A DNA stretch of 64,000 nucleotides from Isoetes taiwanensis. Lineage: Eukaryota > Streptophyta > Lycopodiopsida > Isoetales > Isoetaceae. Shown piece after piece: positions 1 through 10,195 of this stretch; within the stretch, counting starts at the first letter, position 1, and every line of letters begins with the position of its first letter. Where the stretch lies: assembly GCA_021234155.1 (NCBI GenBank), contig JAJEKV010000005.1:11925287-11989286 (forward strand). Reading direction: 5' to 3'. The notes below the pieces were generated by a model, which ran no database searches, had not been told where the DNA came from, and worked only from the letters and a program-made list of their open reading frames with translations. The position numbers and the translations under genes are program-made.

Positions 1-262
1 GATGGGTATATTTGCAAGTTATTCCTCGATCTATACCATAGATAGCGATCCTCGCTTGTGGGGTATGCTTATACAAATTTTGGTATATTGTATAACGAGG
101 TTTACAAAATACTATAAGGTTTGTAGTAATATAATTAATGGTGTAGATTTTATGTGTGTTATACGGTTTTAAAGAATACGAGAGGGGCTTTCACTGCCCT
201 ACATCACCCCCCCATATGAATATGAGGTGTTTAAAGGTTTGTGTTAATTTAAAAAAAAAAAT
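1..262. repeat. Right half of a foldback repeat, cut by the window edge
   Basis: The sequence from about base 15 (ttattcctcgatcta) through the CCCTAC..TCACCCCC block and the following caaacct..ttaattt tract matches the inner and right part of the foldback element at 32585-33013 and the copies at 43300-43835. The order of blocks is the same and the identity is moderate. The outer end reads ggtccctttggagcctt, matching the reverse complement of the GGCCCC..GGGGCC outer end of the other copies. No coding capacity is seen. Confidence 0.6.
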
Positions 263-1317
263 TGGTCCCTTTGGAGCCTTGGGAAGTGGAGATGTTCTGT
301 ACATCTCTATAGGTGTCTTCAGAAAGGTGATGTGAATATAAAGCAATTTATGCTAGAAATTCATAACATAAATAGACTTTAGAAACATGAGTTCTATTAT
401 TGAGGGGGGATTTAATTAAAGTTGTTGGGAACTAATGGTTTATGTTATCAAAAGATTTGAGAGCAAACAAGAAGCATCTGTTTCCAAGCATCTGTTACAT
501 AATAGGTTTTCTAAAAAGTAGTACAGTTGGTATTCTGGAATAAAAATTTTGGGCTTACGTAGTGTAACGAACACGAAAGAAGGATTATTCTATTTTTAGG
601 GCGAGAAGCTTCTGTCAGATAGCGATGGCGCAGATAAGAGGTACTGGGGAGATAGAGATGTTGACTGAGGTTTTGTGACGCAGAGAGGCCATTAACGATG
701 TTGACCTCCGTTTTGCAAGTCTTGGACATTTGCTTTCTTCTTCTTCTTTTGTTGCAATTTATCCATAGATGTGTTCACGTGTTCTGCGTTTGATCGAATT
801 TGTTTATGTTCCTTATTGTTTGCAAATTTATCCATAGGATGTCCATAAGTTTTTTTATTCTTTGTTTGCTGCAATTTATCGACAGGAGTTCTATATAATA
901 CGACATAGATTGTACAATTTGTAGAATCATTGTAAGGCTTTTTCTTCATAGTGGATCAGTTTTTGTTTTTATGTTTTGTTTTGTAATGTGTTTTATACTT
1001 GTGATGGCAAAGTGAATACGCCGTCAAAATTGTCTTTAGTGTTATAATCTGTAAAAGCTCTAATGGCAAGGTGTGTTCTGTTGGATGATGATTTGGAAAA
1101 CTTATGGTATTTAAAGATATGACATATTGGACATTGTTGGACGTTAGATATTGGACTTATTAAAATTATATGATTAGGAACATTGTGTTTTTTGTATACC
1201 TGACAGGTCGATAGATTACATGGTGCTTTGGCAGCTTGAGGAAGCGTATGGAGCAAGATGCAATTCTTGTAGGCAACCAGCTCCTTAGGTATGATGTCAA
1301 TTTTCTAGCTCATTGGA
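263..1317. other. No gene recognised
   Basis: AT-rich DNA with only short, low-complexity reading frames on either strand. There are several related tttgttgcaatttat..ccata stretches at 740-880, which look like a degenerate tandem repeat. No splice-linked exons or known domain is seen. Confidence 0.5.
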
Positions 1318-1460
1318 TGTATATAGAAATGCTTGTTTTGCTGAGATTTCAGGAATGGAAAATGTCGATGCGTGGTAGCGCGGAGGCATTTGACATGCTC
1401 GGAATCTCAGCAAAACAAGCATTCCTAAAACGTGAAAATAACTTGAAATGCATTCTGCAG
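1318..1460. repeat. Palindromic element A (variable arms, conserved GC core)
   Basis: Inverted arms aatgcttgttttgctgag (1331) and its complement (about 1410) flank a core containing tagcgcggaggca. The right arm is followed by the reverse complement of a terminal motif, gcagaatg..aagtt..ttt.acgt, shared with elements B, C and D. It could fold into a long hairpin. This is probably a non-autonomous foldback or MITE-like repeat. Confidence 0.55.
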
Positions 1461-1590
1461 GTCAGAATGTAAGGTAAATGAAGCTGAATGTGAGGTAAAT
1501 GAAGCTGAATGTGAGGTAAACGAAGCTGAAAAATATAGAATGCAAGGTAAATAGAAAGAACGCGAAGTAAATATGAAGAATGCGCCGTAA
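1461..1590. repeat. Short tandem repeat, about 21-bp unit
   Basis: Three near-identical units built on GAATGTGAGGTAAATGAAG, followed by decayed units (gaatgcaaggtaaatag, gaacgcgaagtaaatat, gaatgcgccgtaactg). The same unit family recurs at 1841-1945, so it belongs to the palindromic-element cluster. Confidence 0.7.
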
Positions 1591-1667
1591 CTGAACAAAA
1601 GAGAAAACTGACCTTATGTTGCTGGAAATGAAAGTATGCCACATGGCAAGGCGCCATTGGTGGAGAG

Positions 1668-1840
1668 GGCGGAATGCTTCTCAAGTTGTTTTTACATATA
1701 TAAGAATGGCAGTTTACTGCCGATTCCCAGGGAGGAATCCCTGCCGACGCGCGGAGCGCGGAGGCAGGGATGACTCCCTGGGAATCGGCAGTAAACTGCC
1801 ATTCTTATAACGTGGATGCAATTTAGGTTGCATTCTGCTC
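1668..1840. repeat. Palindromic element B, near-perfect hairpin
   Basis: The left arm starts ggcggaatgcttctcaag and runs into gaatggcagtttactgccg, cagggaggaatccctgcc. The core is gacgcgcggagcgcg, and the right arm is the complement, ending ggttgcattctgc at 1840. The inner stem (1712-1806) is almost perfect over about 40 bp. Terminal motif and core are shared with elements A, C and D, but the stem sequence is not. Confidence 0.75.
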
Positions 1841-1945
1841 TGAATCGGGGGTAAAAACTTCAGAATCGAGGGTAGAAAGCATCGGAATGAGAGGTAGATG
1901 GCCGGAATGAGAGGTAAATCGCCAGAATCTGAGGTAAATCCAAGT
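1841..1945. repeat. Degenerate tandem repeat, second block
   Basis: Units such as ggaatgagaggtagatggcc, ggaatgagaggtaaatcgcc and gaatctgaggtaaatcc are related to the 1461-1590 array. It lies between palindromic elements B and C. Confidence 0.6.
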
Positions 1946-2032
1946 AATTTCAAGAACTGCCGCTGCTCTTCAGCTTCAAAGAAGTTCCGGAAGAGAACCA
2001 TAGCCAGATGGCGCAATGCCATTGGCGGATAT

Positions 2033-2128
2033 GGCAGAATGCAACCTAAGTTGCATTTACGTATATTCTGGTGTGGAAGGCTTGCCGACGCGCGTTAGCG
2101 CGGAGGCATGCCTGACACACCAGAATGT
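2033..2128. repeat. Palindromic element C, left part, split by the Copia insertion
   Basis: Begins ggcagaatgcaacctaag and contains the arm attctggtgtgg, the core gacgcgcgttagcgcg and the complementary arm cacaccagaat. The right arm is interrupted at 2128 by the Copia element and resumes at 7070, ending with the complement of the shared terminal motif near 7118 (ttatgtgatattctgcga). Removing the Copia element with one copy of AATGT restores a continuous palindrome. Confidence 0.7.
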
Positions 2129-2439
2129 TGTCGAGATATATGATATCGAGATCACCATCTTGCTGCTAGACGTGATGTATCAGCACTTACAGCACTTACA
2201 GCACTCAGCACATAAAGCACCTTATCAGAGTCTAGCAACGGCCCACCACTTGTCATAATTAGCTACGGCATAATTAGGAGTGGTTGGTGACGGGAGCAAT
2301 TAATATTGCCTGCCCCTTTGTATATCTTGTATTCTCACATACATTCAATACAATTCCTTTTTGCCTTTGTTTTGGGAGCTTGCGCTCTCGGATATTGGTG
2401 TGCATCCCCTTCTCTCCCTTTCTTGGTGCAACCTTGACA
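2129..2439 (+). repeat. Copia 5' LTR
   Basis: Starts TGTCGAGATATATGATATCG and ends CAACCTTGACA. It contains gcataattaggagtgg and a TATA-like tgtatatcttgtattctc stretch that may be the promoter region. A match to 6760-7069 defines its limits. Confidence 0.93.
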
Positions 2440-2457
2440 TGGTATCAGAGCTCTAGG
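2440..2457 (+). promoter_or_regulatory. Copia primer-binding site
   Basis: TGGTATCAGAGCTCTAGG lies immediately after the LTR. TGGTATCAGAGC is the usual plant Copia primer-binding site, complementary to initiator Met-tRNA. Confidence 0.9.
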
Positions 2458-2489
2458 TGTGCTGAGATTGATTCAAGATCAACACAGCA

Positions 2490-3330
2490 ATGGAGAAGGA
2501 TGCAAGCTACAACCAGATTACCTATCCTGGCGGTCGTGTGATTCAAATCTTCGATGGCACAGGTTTCCAGCAATGGAAGAGAAGAATGACTCTCATTCTT
2601 AAGGCTGAAGGAGTCTGGGGAATTGTTAGTGGCCAAGAACCAAAGACCGAGCTTGCATCGGATGGCAAGAATAAATCATTCTTGATGCTTGGCGGCCAGG
2701 GATGACAAGGCTATGGCTACGATTGGGCTTTACATTCTTTGAATCTCTTCTTGATGAGGTTTCAGAAGGAGAACAGCCATGATTTATGGAATGCTCTCAT
2801 CCAAGAGCATGAAAAGAAGACCCATACACGTTGAGCATTTGTATCTTTCAAGTGGTGAATATCTTTTGGGAAGAGACCGAGAGTCTTGACAAATTCGCAG
2901 ACCGCATGAAGAACACCTTTCGGCATTGAAGCCTCTCGAGAAAGAGAATAAGATCTCTCCTTCATTGCAATTATTCTTCTTTCTTAGATCCTTACCCAAT
3001 TCTTTCCATGCTTTGCGCAGCAATCTCATGCAAATTGCCGACATGGATCTCAATCGTGCAATCACTTCCGTCAAGGAGGAGATTATGATGAGGAAAGATG
3101 CTGGGATTATCAAAGACGAGCACAATGCTTTCTTTGCAGGTCATTCTGAGCCTAAATCCTATGCAAAAGGTAATGAAAAAGCTAAGAAAAAGAAGAATAA
3201 CATGCTTGGCAATGCCTTCAAAGTCTTGCCGACAAAGGCCGCACAAACATCAAGCAGAGGGTTTGTGACTATTGCAAGAAAGGCAATCATACCGCAGCAG
3301 AATGTAGGAAGAAGATGAAGGATCTTGAGC
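2490..3330 (+). pseudogene. Copia gag, frameshifted
   Basis: The start codon at 2490 opens a gag-like N-terminus with the typical FDGTGFQQWKRRM segment, in which short-LTR Copia gag proteins have a conserved Trp. The frame stops at 2705, and gag continues in other frames through 2926-3318. A CCHC zinc knuckle (CDYCKKGNHTAAEC) lies around 3267-3312 in the frame of pol. At least two frameshifts and an internal deletion are likely. Confidence 0.8.
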
Positions 3331-5290
3331 ACAAACTAAAAGCTTTGGAGACAAACAAAGCTTCAGCCAATGTGGCCCAAATTGTTGAAGAAGTAAGCGT
3401 AGCCAATGTGGTTCCTTGCAGCCCGGATTATGTCTATCTTTGTAAACAAGTGGCAGCCCCTCGCTCTATCAAATTCATCATGGATTCTAGTGCTACAGCT
3501 CATATTAGTTGGCACAAAGATTGGTTTGAAAGTTTCAGACCTACCTCTTCCAATCACATTGTTCAAATCGGCGACAATAGTGAGCATCAAATCTGCGGAA
3601 TGGGTGACATTCAAGTACCCACAAGTCTTGGTAATTTCACTCTAAAAGGGGTAATGTATGCTCCTACTTTGCGTAAAGATCTGATTTCTGTTGCACGTCT
3701 TACTGATATGGGCACAAGAGTTATCTTTGATAGTGATGACTGCATTGTTCACAGCAAAGTTACAGGAAAGAACCTTGCTCGTGCTATTCGTACGGGTAAT
3801 CTCTACCATTTGGGCCAAGAATATGCTGACCAAGTTGTTCTTGTAGCTGCTGGTAATGGTACCTGTGATCTGTGGCATAAGAGGCTTGGACACATCAGTC
3901 TGAAAGCACTCAACCAGCTGCCCCAACTTGTAGACGGTTTTGATCTTCATCAGCACCCTACTCTTGCAAGTTGTGAGGCTTGTGCATTGGGCAAACAACA
4001 CCGCAGATCTTTTACTCTGATTGGATCTCGTGCTACTGCTCTTCTTGAACTAGTACATACGGATCTTTGTGGTCCAACTCATGTTCCTTCTCTCTCGGGT
4101 GCTTATTATTTTCTGACATTCATTGATGATTTGAGCAGGAAAACATGGGTCTATTTCTTGAAGCGGAAATCTGATGCATTTGCCCATTTCCAAGAATGGA
4201 AAGCGCTTGTTGAGAATCAAGTAGCCCATCGGATTAAGAAGCTCAGATCTGATAATGGTGGAGAATTTACCAGTCAAGCATTCAATCATTTTTGTGCTGA
4301 TCATGGTATTGAGCGCCAACTTACCGAGCCTCATACTCCACAACATAACGGCGTTGCTGAACGGAAGAATCGCAGCATTGTTGACATGGCACGTTGCTTG
4401 CTCGCTCAATCCTCAGCACCCATTCAATTTTGGGCTGAAGCAGTAAGGTATTCAGTCTACCTACTCAATAGATTGCCCACTGTTGCGGTGAAAAATCAGA
4501 CTCCTGAACAAGCTTTCACTGGCATAAAGCCAAATTTGTCTCACTTGCGTGTCTTTGGATGTGCTGCCTTTATGCTTATTCCCAAAGCAAATCGCAAGAA
4601 ACTTGAGCATACCAGCAAGAAAATGATTTTTGTGGGTTTTTCTGACCAGTGCAAGCATGGTTATAGGCTGATTGATCCGGATACTAAGAAGCTTTGTGTT
4701 AGTCGGGATGTTATTTTCCATGAAGATGTTTCGGCATTTCAGCAAGGTTCAAAAACTCCTAATGTGGAATTTATTGATATCTCTGCCTGGATAACAGATG
4801 ACGCCATAGCTTCCAAACCATCGGACTCAATTTCTGATATTCCAAAGACTGCAGCCAGCCCCAAAGACCGCACGGTCCCAAAGACTGCGCGGTGCTTACA
4901 GCACCCCTGTTTCCTGATCACGGTGCAGATCTTGACACATCCAATCAAGGAGGAGATCTTGACCCATCAGATCCAGGAGGTGATTTTGATCCTCCTGATC
5001 AAGGAGGAGTTGAAGAAGAACTTGGTCGAGGTAAAAGGAAACGTTTTCCTCCTCAAAGGTTTGCTTTCTATCGAATTATGCCCAAAGATTATGGAGTTTT
5101 GTGGTGCTTTGCTATTATCGGTGAACCCACCAGCTATCGTGAAGCTATTTCATGTCTTTCTTTGCACCTCATTGGCGAAGGGCCATGGACCACGAAATGG
5201 ATTCTATTGTTCAAAATGGCACTTGGGATTTGGTTCCTCTTCCTCATGATCGGAAGGTCGTTGGTAACAAATGGGTCTACAAATGCAAGC
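3315..5290 (+). pseudogene. Copia pol, protease and integrase part
   Basis: A long reading frame of 644 residues. It contains a retropepsin-like site DSSATAHIS at 3484, where the usual Copia motif is DSGAT, so the glycine of the active-site loop is changed. It also has a GAG-pre-integrase zinc motif (LWHKRLGHIS..CEACALGK). The integrase core has the DDE residues in LVHTDLCGP, SDNGGEF and NGVAERKNR, and is followed by the FGCAAF and GYRLIDP segments typical of the Copia integrase C-terminus. The frame is lost after about 4900, in a low-complexity (gatcttgac..) region before the reverse transcriptase. Confidence 0.9.
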
Positions 5291-6660
5291 TCCATCCTGA
5301 TGGCACCATCAGCAGCTACAAAGCACGCTTGGTTGCCGCAGGGTTTCAAGCCAGCAATATGGCATTGATTACTTGGAAACATTTTCTCCAGTGGTCAAGA
5401 TGATGAGCATTCGCATTCTTCTTGCATTTGCTGCTCATTATAATCTTGAGGTTCATCAAACAGATGTCAAAACAGCATTTCTTAATGGCAAACTTGATGA
5501 AGAAATATATATGAAGCAACCTCAGGGTTATGTCAAAGCTGGTGCTGAGCATTTAGTATGCAAATTGACGAAGGCACTTTATGGGTTAAAGCAAGCATCA
5601 CGTGCTTGGTACAAAACCATAGATTCTTTCTTCAAAGACCAAGGATTCCAGCCTATTGAGGCTGATTCTAATGTCTACATCCGTCGTCAAGGCAAGTTCT
5701 TACTCATCATTGCTTTGTATGTGGATGATTCCTTGCTCATAGGCAATAATAATGAGCACATTGTTGAATTCAAGACAAAGCTTGCTGCTAAGTTTCCAAT
5801 GGTGGACTTGGGTGAAGCTCGCTATTGTTTGGGTTTGCAAATTGCAAGAGACCGGAAAAATGGGATTCTTCATATCTCTCAAAATAAGTACATTGAAGAA
5901 ATGCTTGAGCGCTTTGGCATGGCTGATTGCAATCCATCTAAAGTTCCTATGACTCCGTACTCTTCTCACTAAGAAAGATTGTCCACAATCGATCTTTGAA
6001 TCTTTCTTTCTATGGCAAAAGTTCCATTTCGGCAATTGATTGGCGACCTCATGTATTGCATGGTTTGCACCAGACCCGATATTGCATTTGCTGTTATAGC
6101 TCTCATCCAATTTTCAGCAAATCCAGGTCATAAGCATTGGGAAATGGCCAAGCACATTCTCCGCTACTTAAAGGGCACTGATTATGGCCTTACATATATC
6201 GCAGGCAATAGTGATGCTTTTCATTCTTCGACATATAGTGATTCCTCACTTAGCGATGTGCTAGACAACTCGAGTCCACATCCGGCATTTGTTTTTCTCG
6301 CTTGCCAATCTTTGCCATTGCTTGGATCAGCAAGAAACAAGGGCATGTCTCTTTTTATCCACTGAAGCGGTATATGTTGCGGCATCTACAAAGCCGTTAC
6401 GCGTGAGATCATTAGTTTCGAGGACTTTCTTGCCGGCATTGGGCAACGCACTCCTGGATCAGCAAGGATGCTCATGGATAACAAAGGTGGCATTGATTGG
6501 TGCTCCTCTGAAGTTCGACATCCAAAATCTAAGCATGTTCCCAAGCATTATCATTTTGTAAGGGACCTTGTGGGCGATAAGCGGGTGTTCGATTGAGCAT
6601 GTTCCTACACGGGACAATACCGCAGATCTCTTGACTAAGCCTTTGGCTCGTGAGCTCTTT
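5152..6660 (+). pseudogene. Copia reverse transcriptase and RNase H, frameshifted
   Basis: Covers three successive frames. At 5152-5403 the start of the RT domain (NGTWDLVPLP, NKWVYKCKL, YKARLVAAGFQ). At 5373-5972 the RT core with TDVKTAFLNG, LYGLKQASRAW and the catalytic YVDD (about 5718). At 6012-6365 LIGDLMYCMVCTRPDI and an RNase H segment with a missing stretch. The tail to about 6660 matches the C-terminal ADxLTKPL region (NTADLLTKPLA) after further frameshifts. The order and motifs are diagnostic of Copia. The breaks show it cannot make an intact polyprotein. Confidence 0.9.
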
Positions 6661-6747
6661 GAGCGACATCGACTTGGTATTGGTCTTGACAGATTCCAGA
6701 TCTCATCTCCAGGAGGAGGAGGTTGAGCATGGAGATGGTGACCTCTC

Positions 6748-6759
6748 ATCAAGGAGGAG
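6748..6759 (+). promoter_or_regulatory. Copia polypurine tract
   Basis: The purine run aaggaggag sits directly before the 3' LTR, the expected place for plus-strand priming. Confidence 0.75.
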
Positions 6760-7069
6760 TGTCGAGATATATGATATCGAGATCACCATCTTGCTGCTAG
6801 ACGTGATGTATCGACTTACGGCAAGACTTACAAAGACACATAAAAAGCACCTTATCAGAGTCTAGCAACGGCCCACCACTTGTCATAATTAGCTACGGCA
6901 TAATTAGGAGTGGTTGGTGACGGGAGCCATTAATATTGCCTGCCCCTTTGTATATCTTGTATTCTCACATACATTCAATACAATTCCTTTTTGCCTTTGT
7001 TTTGGGAGCTTGCGCTCTCGGATATTGGTGTGCATCCCCTTCTCTCCCTTTCTTGGTGCAACCTTGACA
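6760..7069 (+). repeat. Copia 3' LTR
   Basis: A match to 2129-2439, beginning TGTCGAGATAT and ending CCTTGACA, followed by the second copy of target duplication AATGT. Confidence 0.93.
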
Positions 7070-7118
7070 AATGTTGCCTAAAGCAACATTTTTGTAACGT
7101 GAAAAAAAGTTATGTGAT
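7070..7118. repeat. Palindromic element C, right part
   Basis: Continues the arm broken at 2128 and carries the complement of the shared terminal motif (acgtgaaaaaaagttatgtg then attctgc). Confidence 0.65.
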
Positions 7119-7358
7119 ATTCTGCGACCAAAAAACCCCTTAAAAATGCTGGTAGATCTCACCTTCTCTATAGAATCATTTGTCCGAAATTTACTGAACA
7201 ATGGGGCGTGCGTCTAGAACAAAGACAATCTTCATTGAGAATCGTTGCGAGAAGGTCAAGAGAGAAAGCGGCAAAAGTGCCGCAGACAAGAAATTTTTTT
7301 GTTAACATTCAGTGTTAGAATCGATGCCACGTGGCCGGATCTTATTGGAAGAACAGGC
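7119..7358. other. Spacer between palindromic elements C and D
   Basis: It contains a 34-codon frame at 7201-7305 (plus) beginning MGRASRTKTIFIENR, with no upstream or downstream continuation that I can join. I see no other feature. Confidence 0.35.
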
Positions 7359-7520
7359 AGAATGTCACATAACTTGTTTTTACGTATACAGGAATGGCTC
7401 TTTACATGCCATTCCTGGCATGGAAACAGGCGACAGCGCTGCCGCGAGTTTTCCTGCTGACATGCCAGGAATGGCATGTAAAGGCAGAATGTCACATAAC
7501 TTGTTTTTACGTATTTAGGT
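7359..7520. repeat. Palindromic element D
   Basis: The terminal motif ggcagaatgtcacataac at 7360 recurs as a direct copy at 7482. Between them is an inverted repeat, tttacatgccattcctgg and its complement, around a core with gacagcgctgccgcg. The arm sequence is unrelated to those of elements A, B and C. Confidence 0.65.
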
Positions 7521-7620
7521 TTGATTCCCAAGGGGCAACAATTTTGTATGTTTTCCAGTTGTGCTTTTATAATGCCGAGGAAACATAGAGGTTCAAATCC
7601 TCTTGGTTTGAGAAACCATT

Positions 7621-8022
7621 GTGTATTGTGCATGTAAACCTAGGTTTTGTGACGTATTTTATATGGACAACCATCTGGAGCGAAAACTTCGTCCCATTTG
7701 GGATATTCCCAGGTCTTCGGGCCAGGATCTTTGGGATGATGATGGATTTAGAGATAATAGGTTCCTGTTTTGGGACCAGTTTACAAACTTTCCCTGCATG
7801 TTTCGCCGTCATCATGAGAAATTCCTTGAGCTAGGAACTAGCCTTGTTCAGGAAATTGGCCTAGTTGAATTTATTGCTTTTTCCTTGAATGGGCTGAAAT
7901 CCATTGACAAGATTCTCTTTCCGATGATAAACCCATTCAACTCATGGAGCAAACTCGGAAGACCTCTCTATTTATTATGTCTTCCTCCTGGAACAAATTT
8001 TGCCTGCCAATGCTCTTGTTAA
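7621..8022 (+). CDS. Unrecognised reading frame, 133 codons
   Basis: An open frame of 133 codons with a fairly natural composition (RKLRPIWDIPRSSGQDLW, then a hydrophobic tail). I do not recognise a family. It lies between the palindromic-element cluster and the 3' end of the convergent SOD gene. There is no clear promoter, and the first half reads through a sequence (7560-7640) that also has a tRNA-like T-arm, agagg-ttcaaat-cctct. It may be a fragment of a mobile element or a chance frame. Confidence 0.25.
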   Translation: MYCACKPRFCDVFYMDNHLERKLRPIWDIPRSSGQDLWDDDGFRDNRFLFWDQFTNFPCMFRRHHEKFLELGTSLVQEIGLVEFIAFSLNGLKSIDKILFPMINPFNSWSKLGRPLYLLCLPPGTNFACQCSC

Positions 8023-8616
8023 TCCTCCCCCCATGAAACTATAAGTTCTAGAGGCGCATTTCACATTCTTGATCCAAAATCAGTCGTGGCCTTCAAAAAC
8101 ATGTAGAATTAAATAAGTTTGCTTGAGGTCAGCAAAAAAGGAATTATGCATTCCGGCAGTCCCAGCAAGCTGCTAAATCCTCTGTCTGTAGGTGCAACCA
8201 AATTTAGCAAATAACTGGGACTGCGAGTTGCTAAATCCAGTGTAGCAAGTAGGGTGCGAGAATGCCTTCCCTACCCTTTCTACTCACGTCACAAGTAATA
8301 TATATTTTATTTTTCCTCACTTTATTGCTTGTAATTATAGTATATTGCTTAATTTTGCTGAATCTTTGATTGTGGCCTTACCCATGCATTCCTTCATACG
8401 TTGGTTTTATTACGAATTACACTGGTTTATTACAAATTACATGTGCATGACAAAGGAGCCAATGTGCATCAAGGGAATTTTGGCAAACCAAATGAGCAGA
8501 TGAGCCAAGCACAGGGATCCTGATGCTCAAACACATGACATTGACAAGAACGCTTGCAAAAGGCATATTAATGTCAAAATTGGCGAGTCCAAAGCAATTT
8601 GGCGTCGGTGACACCT
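8023..8616. other. Intergenic DNA and 3' flank of the SOD gene
   Basis: Contains an imperfect inverted repeat at about 8146-8255 (ggcagtcccag..ctgggactgc and gctaaatcc..ggatttagc). The part from about 8400 to 8616 is the expected 3' untranslated region of the minus-strand SOD gene. No other gene is seen. Confidence 0.45.
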
Positions 8617-10138
8617 CTAATTTGGCGTCAATCCTACCACACCTGCAAGTGAAATCCCACATTAGTTTTTATGAAGCATTGTGCATAAAAGGAGCTGCAA
8701 AAACAGGTTTTAAGAGTTTACCGCATGCAAGACGTCCCCCAGCATTGCCTGTTGACAAGCTCAGTTCATGACCACCTGGTCAATGTAGAACTTGTTATTT
8801 ATCATGCTGCAGTTGTTATTCCTAAAGTCTATTAGATGATATTACAACATACCTTTGCCGAGATCATCTTCTAGTTCATGAACTACAAATGCACGACCAA
8901 TGACTGAGTTGGGCCCTGATAATGGTATCTGAACAAATTGGAAGCTTAGTTACATGTTACAAATGGATCTCAAGTAACATGCAGTATCATCCTCTGACCT
9001 GGCTATCTGTGATGACTGCTTCAGCAACTCCTGTAACAAGGAAAGTAAGAAAAGACTTTAATCCTATTCTCAAGTTGCCAGGCAAGACATTAGAGATTAC
9101 CATCAAGCCCTGCAACAATATTTCCAAGATCTCCAGCATGGCGAACTTCATCCTCAGGTGCACCATGAGTAAGACCCTTAGGGTTAAAATGTGGCCCTGT
9201 AAGGCAATAATCAATCATGCATTATAACTGGATAAAAAATATACATTCCAAAAATGAATCCTTCATTAATCCATGCTTCTAGCTCACCTGTAGAAATACA
9301 TCCATTTGTAGTATCACCAAATTCATGCTGGAACACAAAATTGAACATTCATTAGTAGCTAATGGAATAAATTCTAGCATTGAGGCCCCAAAAGGGTATA
9401 AGAAGAAAATTGGCTTACAAGATGAAAGCCGTGCTTCCCTGGAGCTAGTCCTGTGATTTTTACATTCACCGTAGTGGGCCCTTAAAATAGACATGAACAC
9501 AAATTAACACCTTAAAAAGTGATATCCCTTACTAATGGAGACGATTTCATGGTAGCTACATAAGGTTTTGACTCAGTGCCAACCAATACACTTCAACTGT
9601 TTATCTTTTATCTCTTTAGATTTGGTTCGATGCTCTTTTCAAGATAATGCTAAGCCCAGACATTACCCCTGAAGTTGACAAAGGCAAGAAGATAGTTAAT
9701 TATATAGTCATTCATTAAACTGCATGCATTGTTTTACCCTTGCTTCAAATTGAAGACTTAATATCCTTTAGATTACTGACTACTTTGCAGGCAAATGGAC
9801 TTTGACAAACCGCATGACCTAAAGAAATTGAAATAGTGGAATGGCATTAAACAGTGTGGGAGCAAGTACCTACCATCATCCGCTTGCTCCAATTCTACTA
9901 CACCTTCCACATTTGAAGTTCCCTTAAGAACTGCAACTGCCTTCTTGGTGGCTGCAAAAATGCGCAAGCTTCCAGCGCGCATATGCCTCTGTTTGACTCT
10001 CATGCACACCAGATTTGAACCCATAAATTTTGATCGATCAAGCCCCCCAGCTATGGCTGGCTTAAGGTGCATGGAAGGGCAGGCCGCCATAGCAGCAGTG
10101 TGGAGAGTTGCAGCCATTGCTGAGGAAGGCGCTGCCAT
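8617..10138 (-). CDS. CSD2: Plastid Cu/Zn superoxide dismutase, eight exons
   Basis: Converts superoxide to hydrogen peroxide and oxygen in the plastid stroma. Coding exons (minus strand): 9874-10138, 9419-9480, 9288-9327, 9101-9196, 8999-9030, 8853-8928, 8722-8775, 8617-8642. All junctions are GT-AG and the phases agree, giving 216 residues, the length of Arabidopsis CSD2. An in-frame ATG at 10195 would add 19 residues. The first 60 or so residues are Ala/Ser/Arg-rich like a transit peptide, and the mature enzyme starts near [11 protein letters not shown]. Metal ligands are present: [30 protein letters not shown] and VVHELEDD. The disulfide cysteines (NGCIST and RLACG) and the active-site Arg (GGRLACG) are also present. 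No lesion is seen, so this is probably a functional gene. The gene symbol is by homology only. Confidence 0.95.
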
Positions 10139-10195
10139 TGTCACAGCCGGAGCTGGAGTAGTATATCTGGGTATAAAATAAATGGGCTCTTTCAT

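Larger units (their letters stand above)
2129..7069 (+). mobile_element. Ty1/Copia LTR retrotransposon, decayed
   Basis: A 4.94-kb element flanked by a perfect 5-bp target duplication AATGT (2124-2128 and 7070-7074). It has two LTRs of about 310 bp, starting TG and ending CA, a Met-tRNA primer-binding site directly after the 5' LTR, and a purine-rich tract before the 3' LTR. The pol order is protease, integrase, reverse transcriptase, RNase H, which is the Copia order. Several frameshifts break gag and pol, so it is non-functional. LTR identity is high apart from a rearranged 30-bp stretch (2178-2212 versus 6808-6840), suggesting a fairly recent insertion. Confidence 0.95.

Noticed and set aside
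1349-1684. 111-codon minus-strand frame with repeated IQLHLPH
   Set aside because: A translation of the 21-bp tandem repeat.
7201-7305. MADS-box start (MGRASRTKTIFIENR)
   Set aside because: Only the first few residues recall MADS proteins. The following KVTFSKRRxGLxKK part is missing and the frame ends after 34 codons.
7560-7620. tRNA gene around agaggttcaaatcctct
   Set aside because: A good T-arm only. No acceptor stem, D-arm or anticodon arm could be placed.
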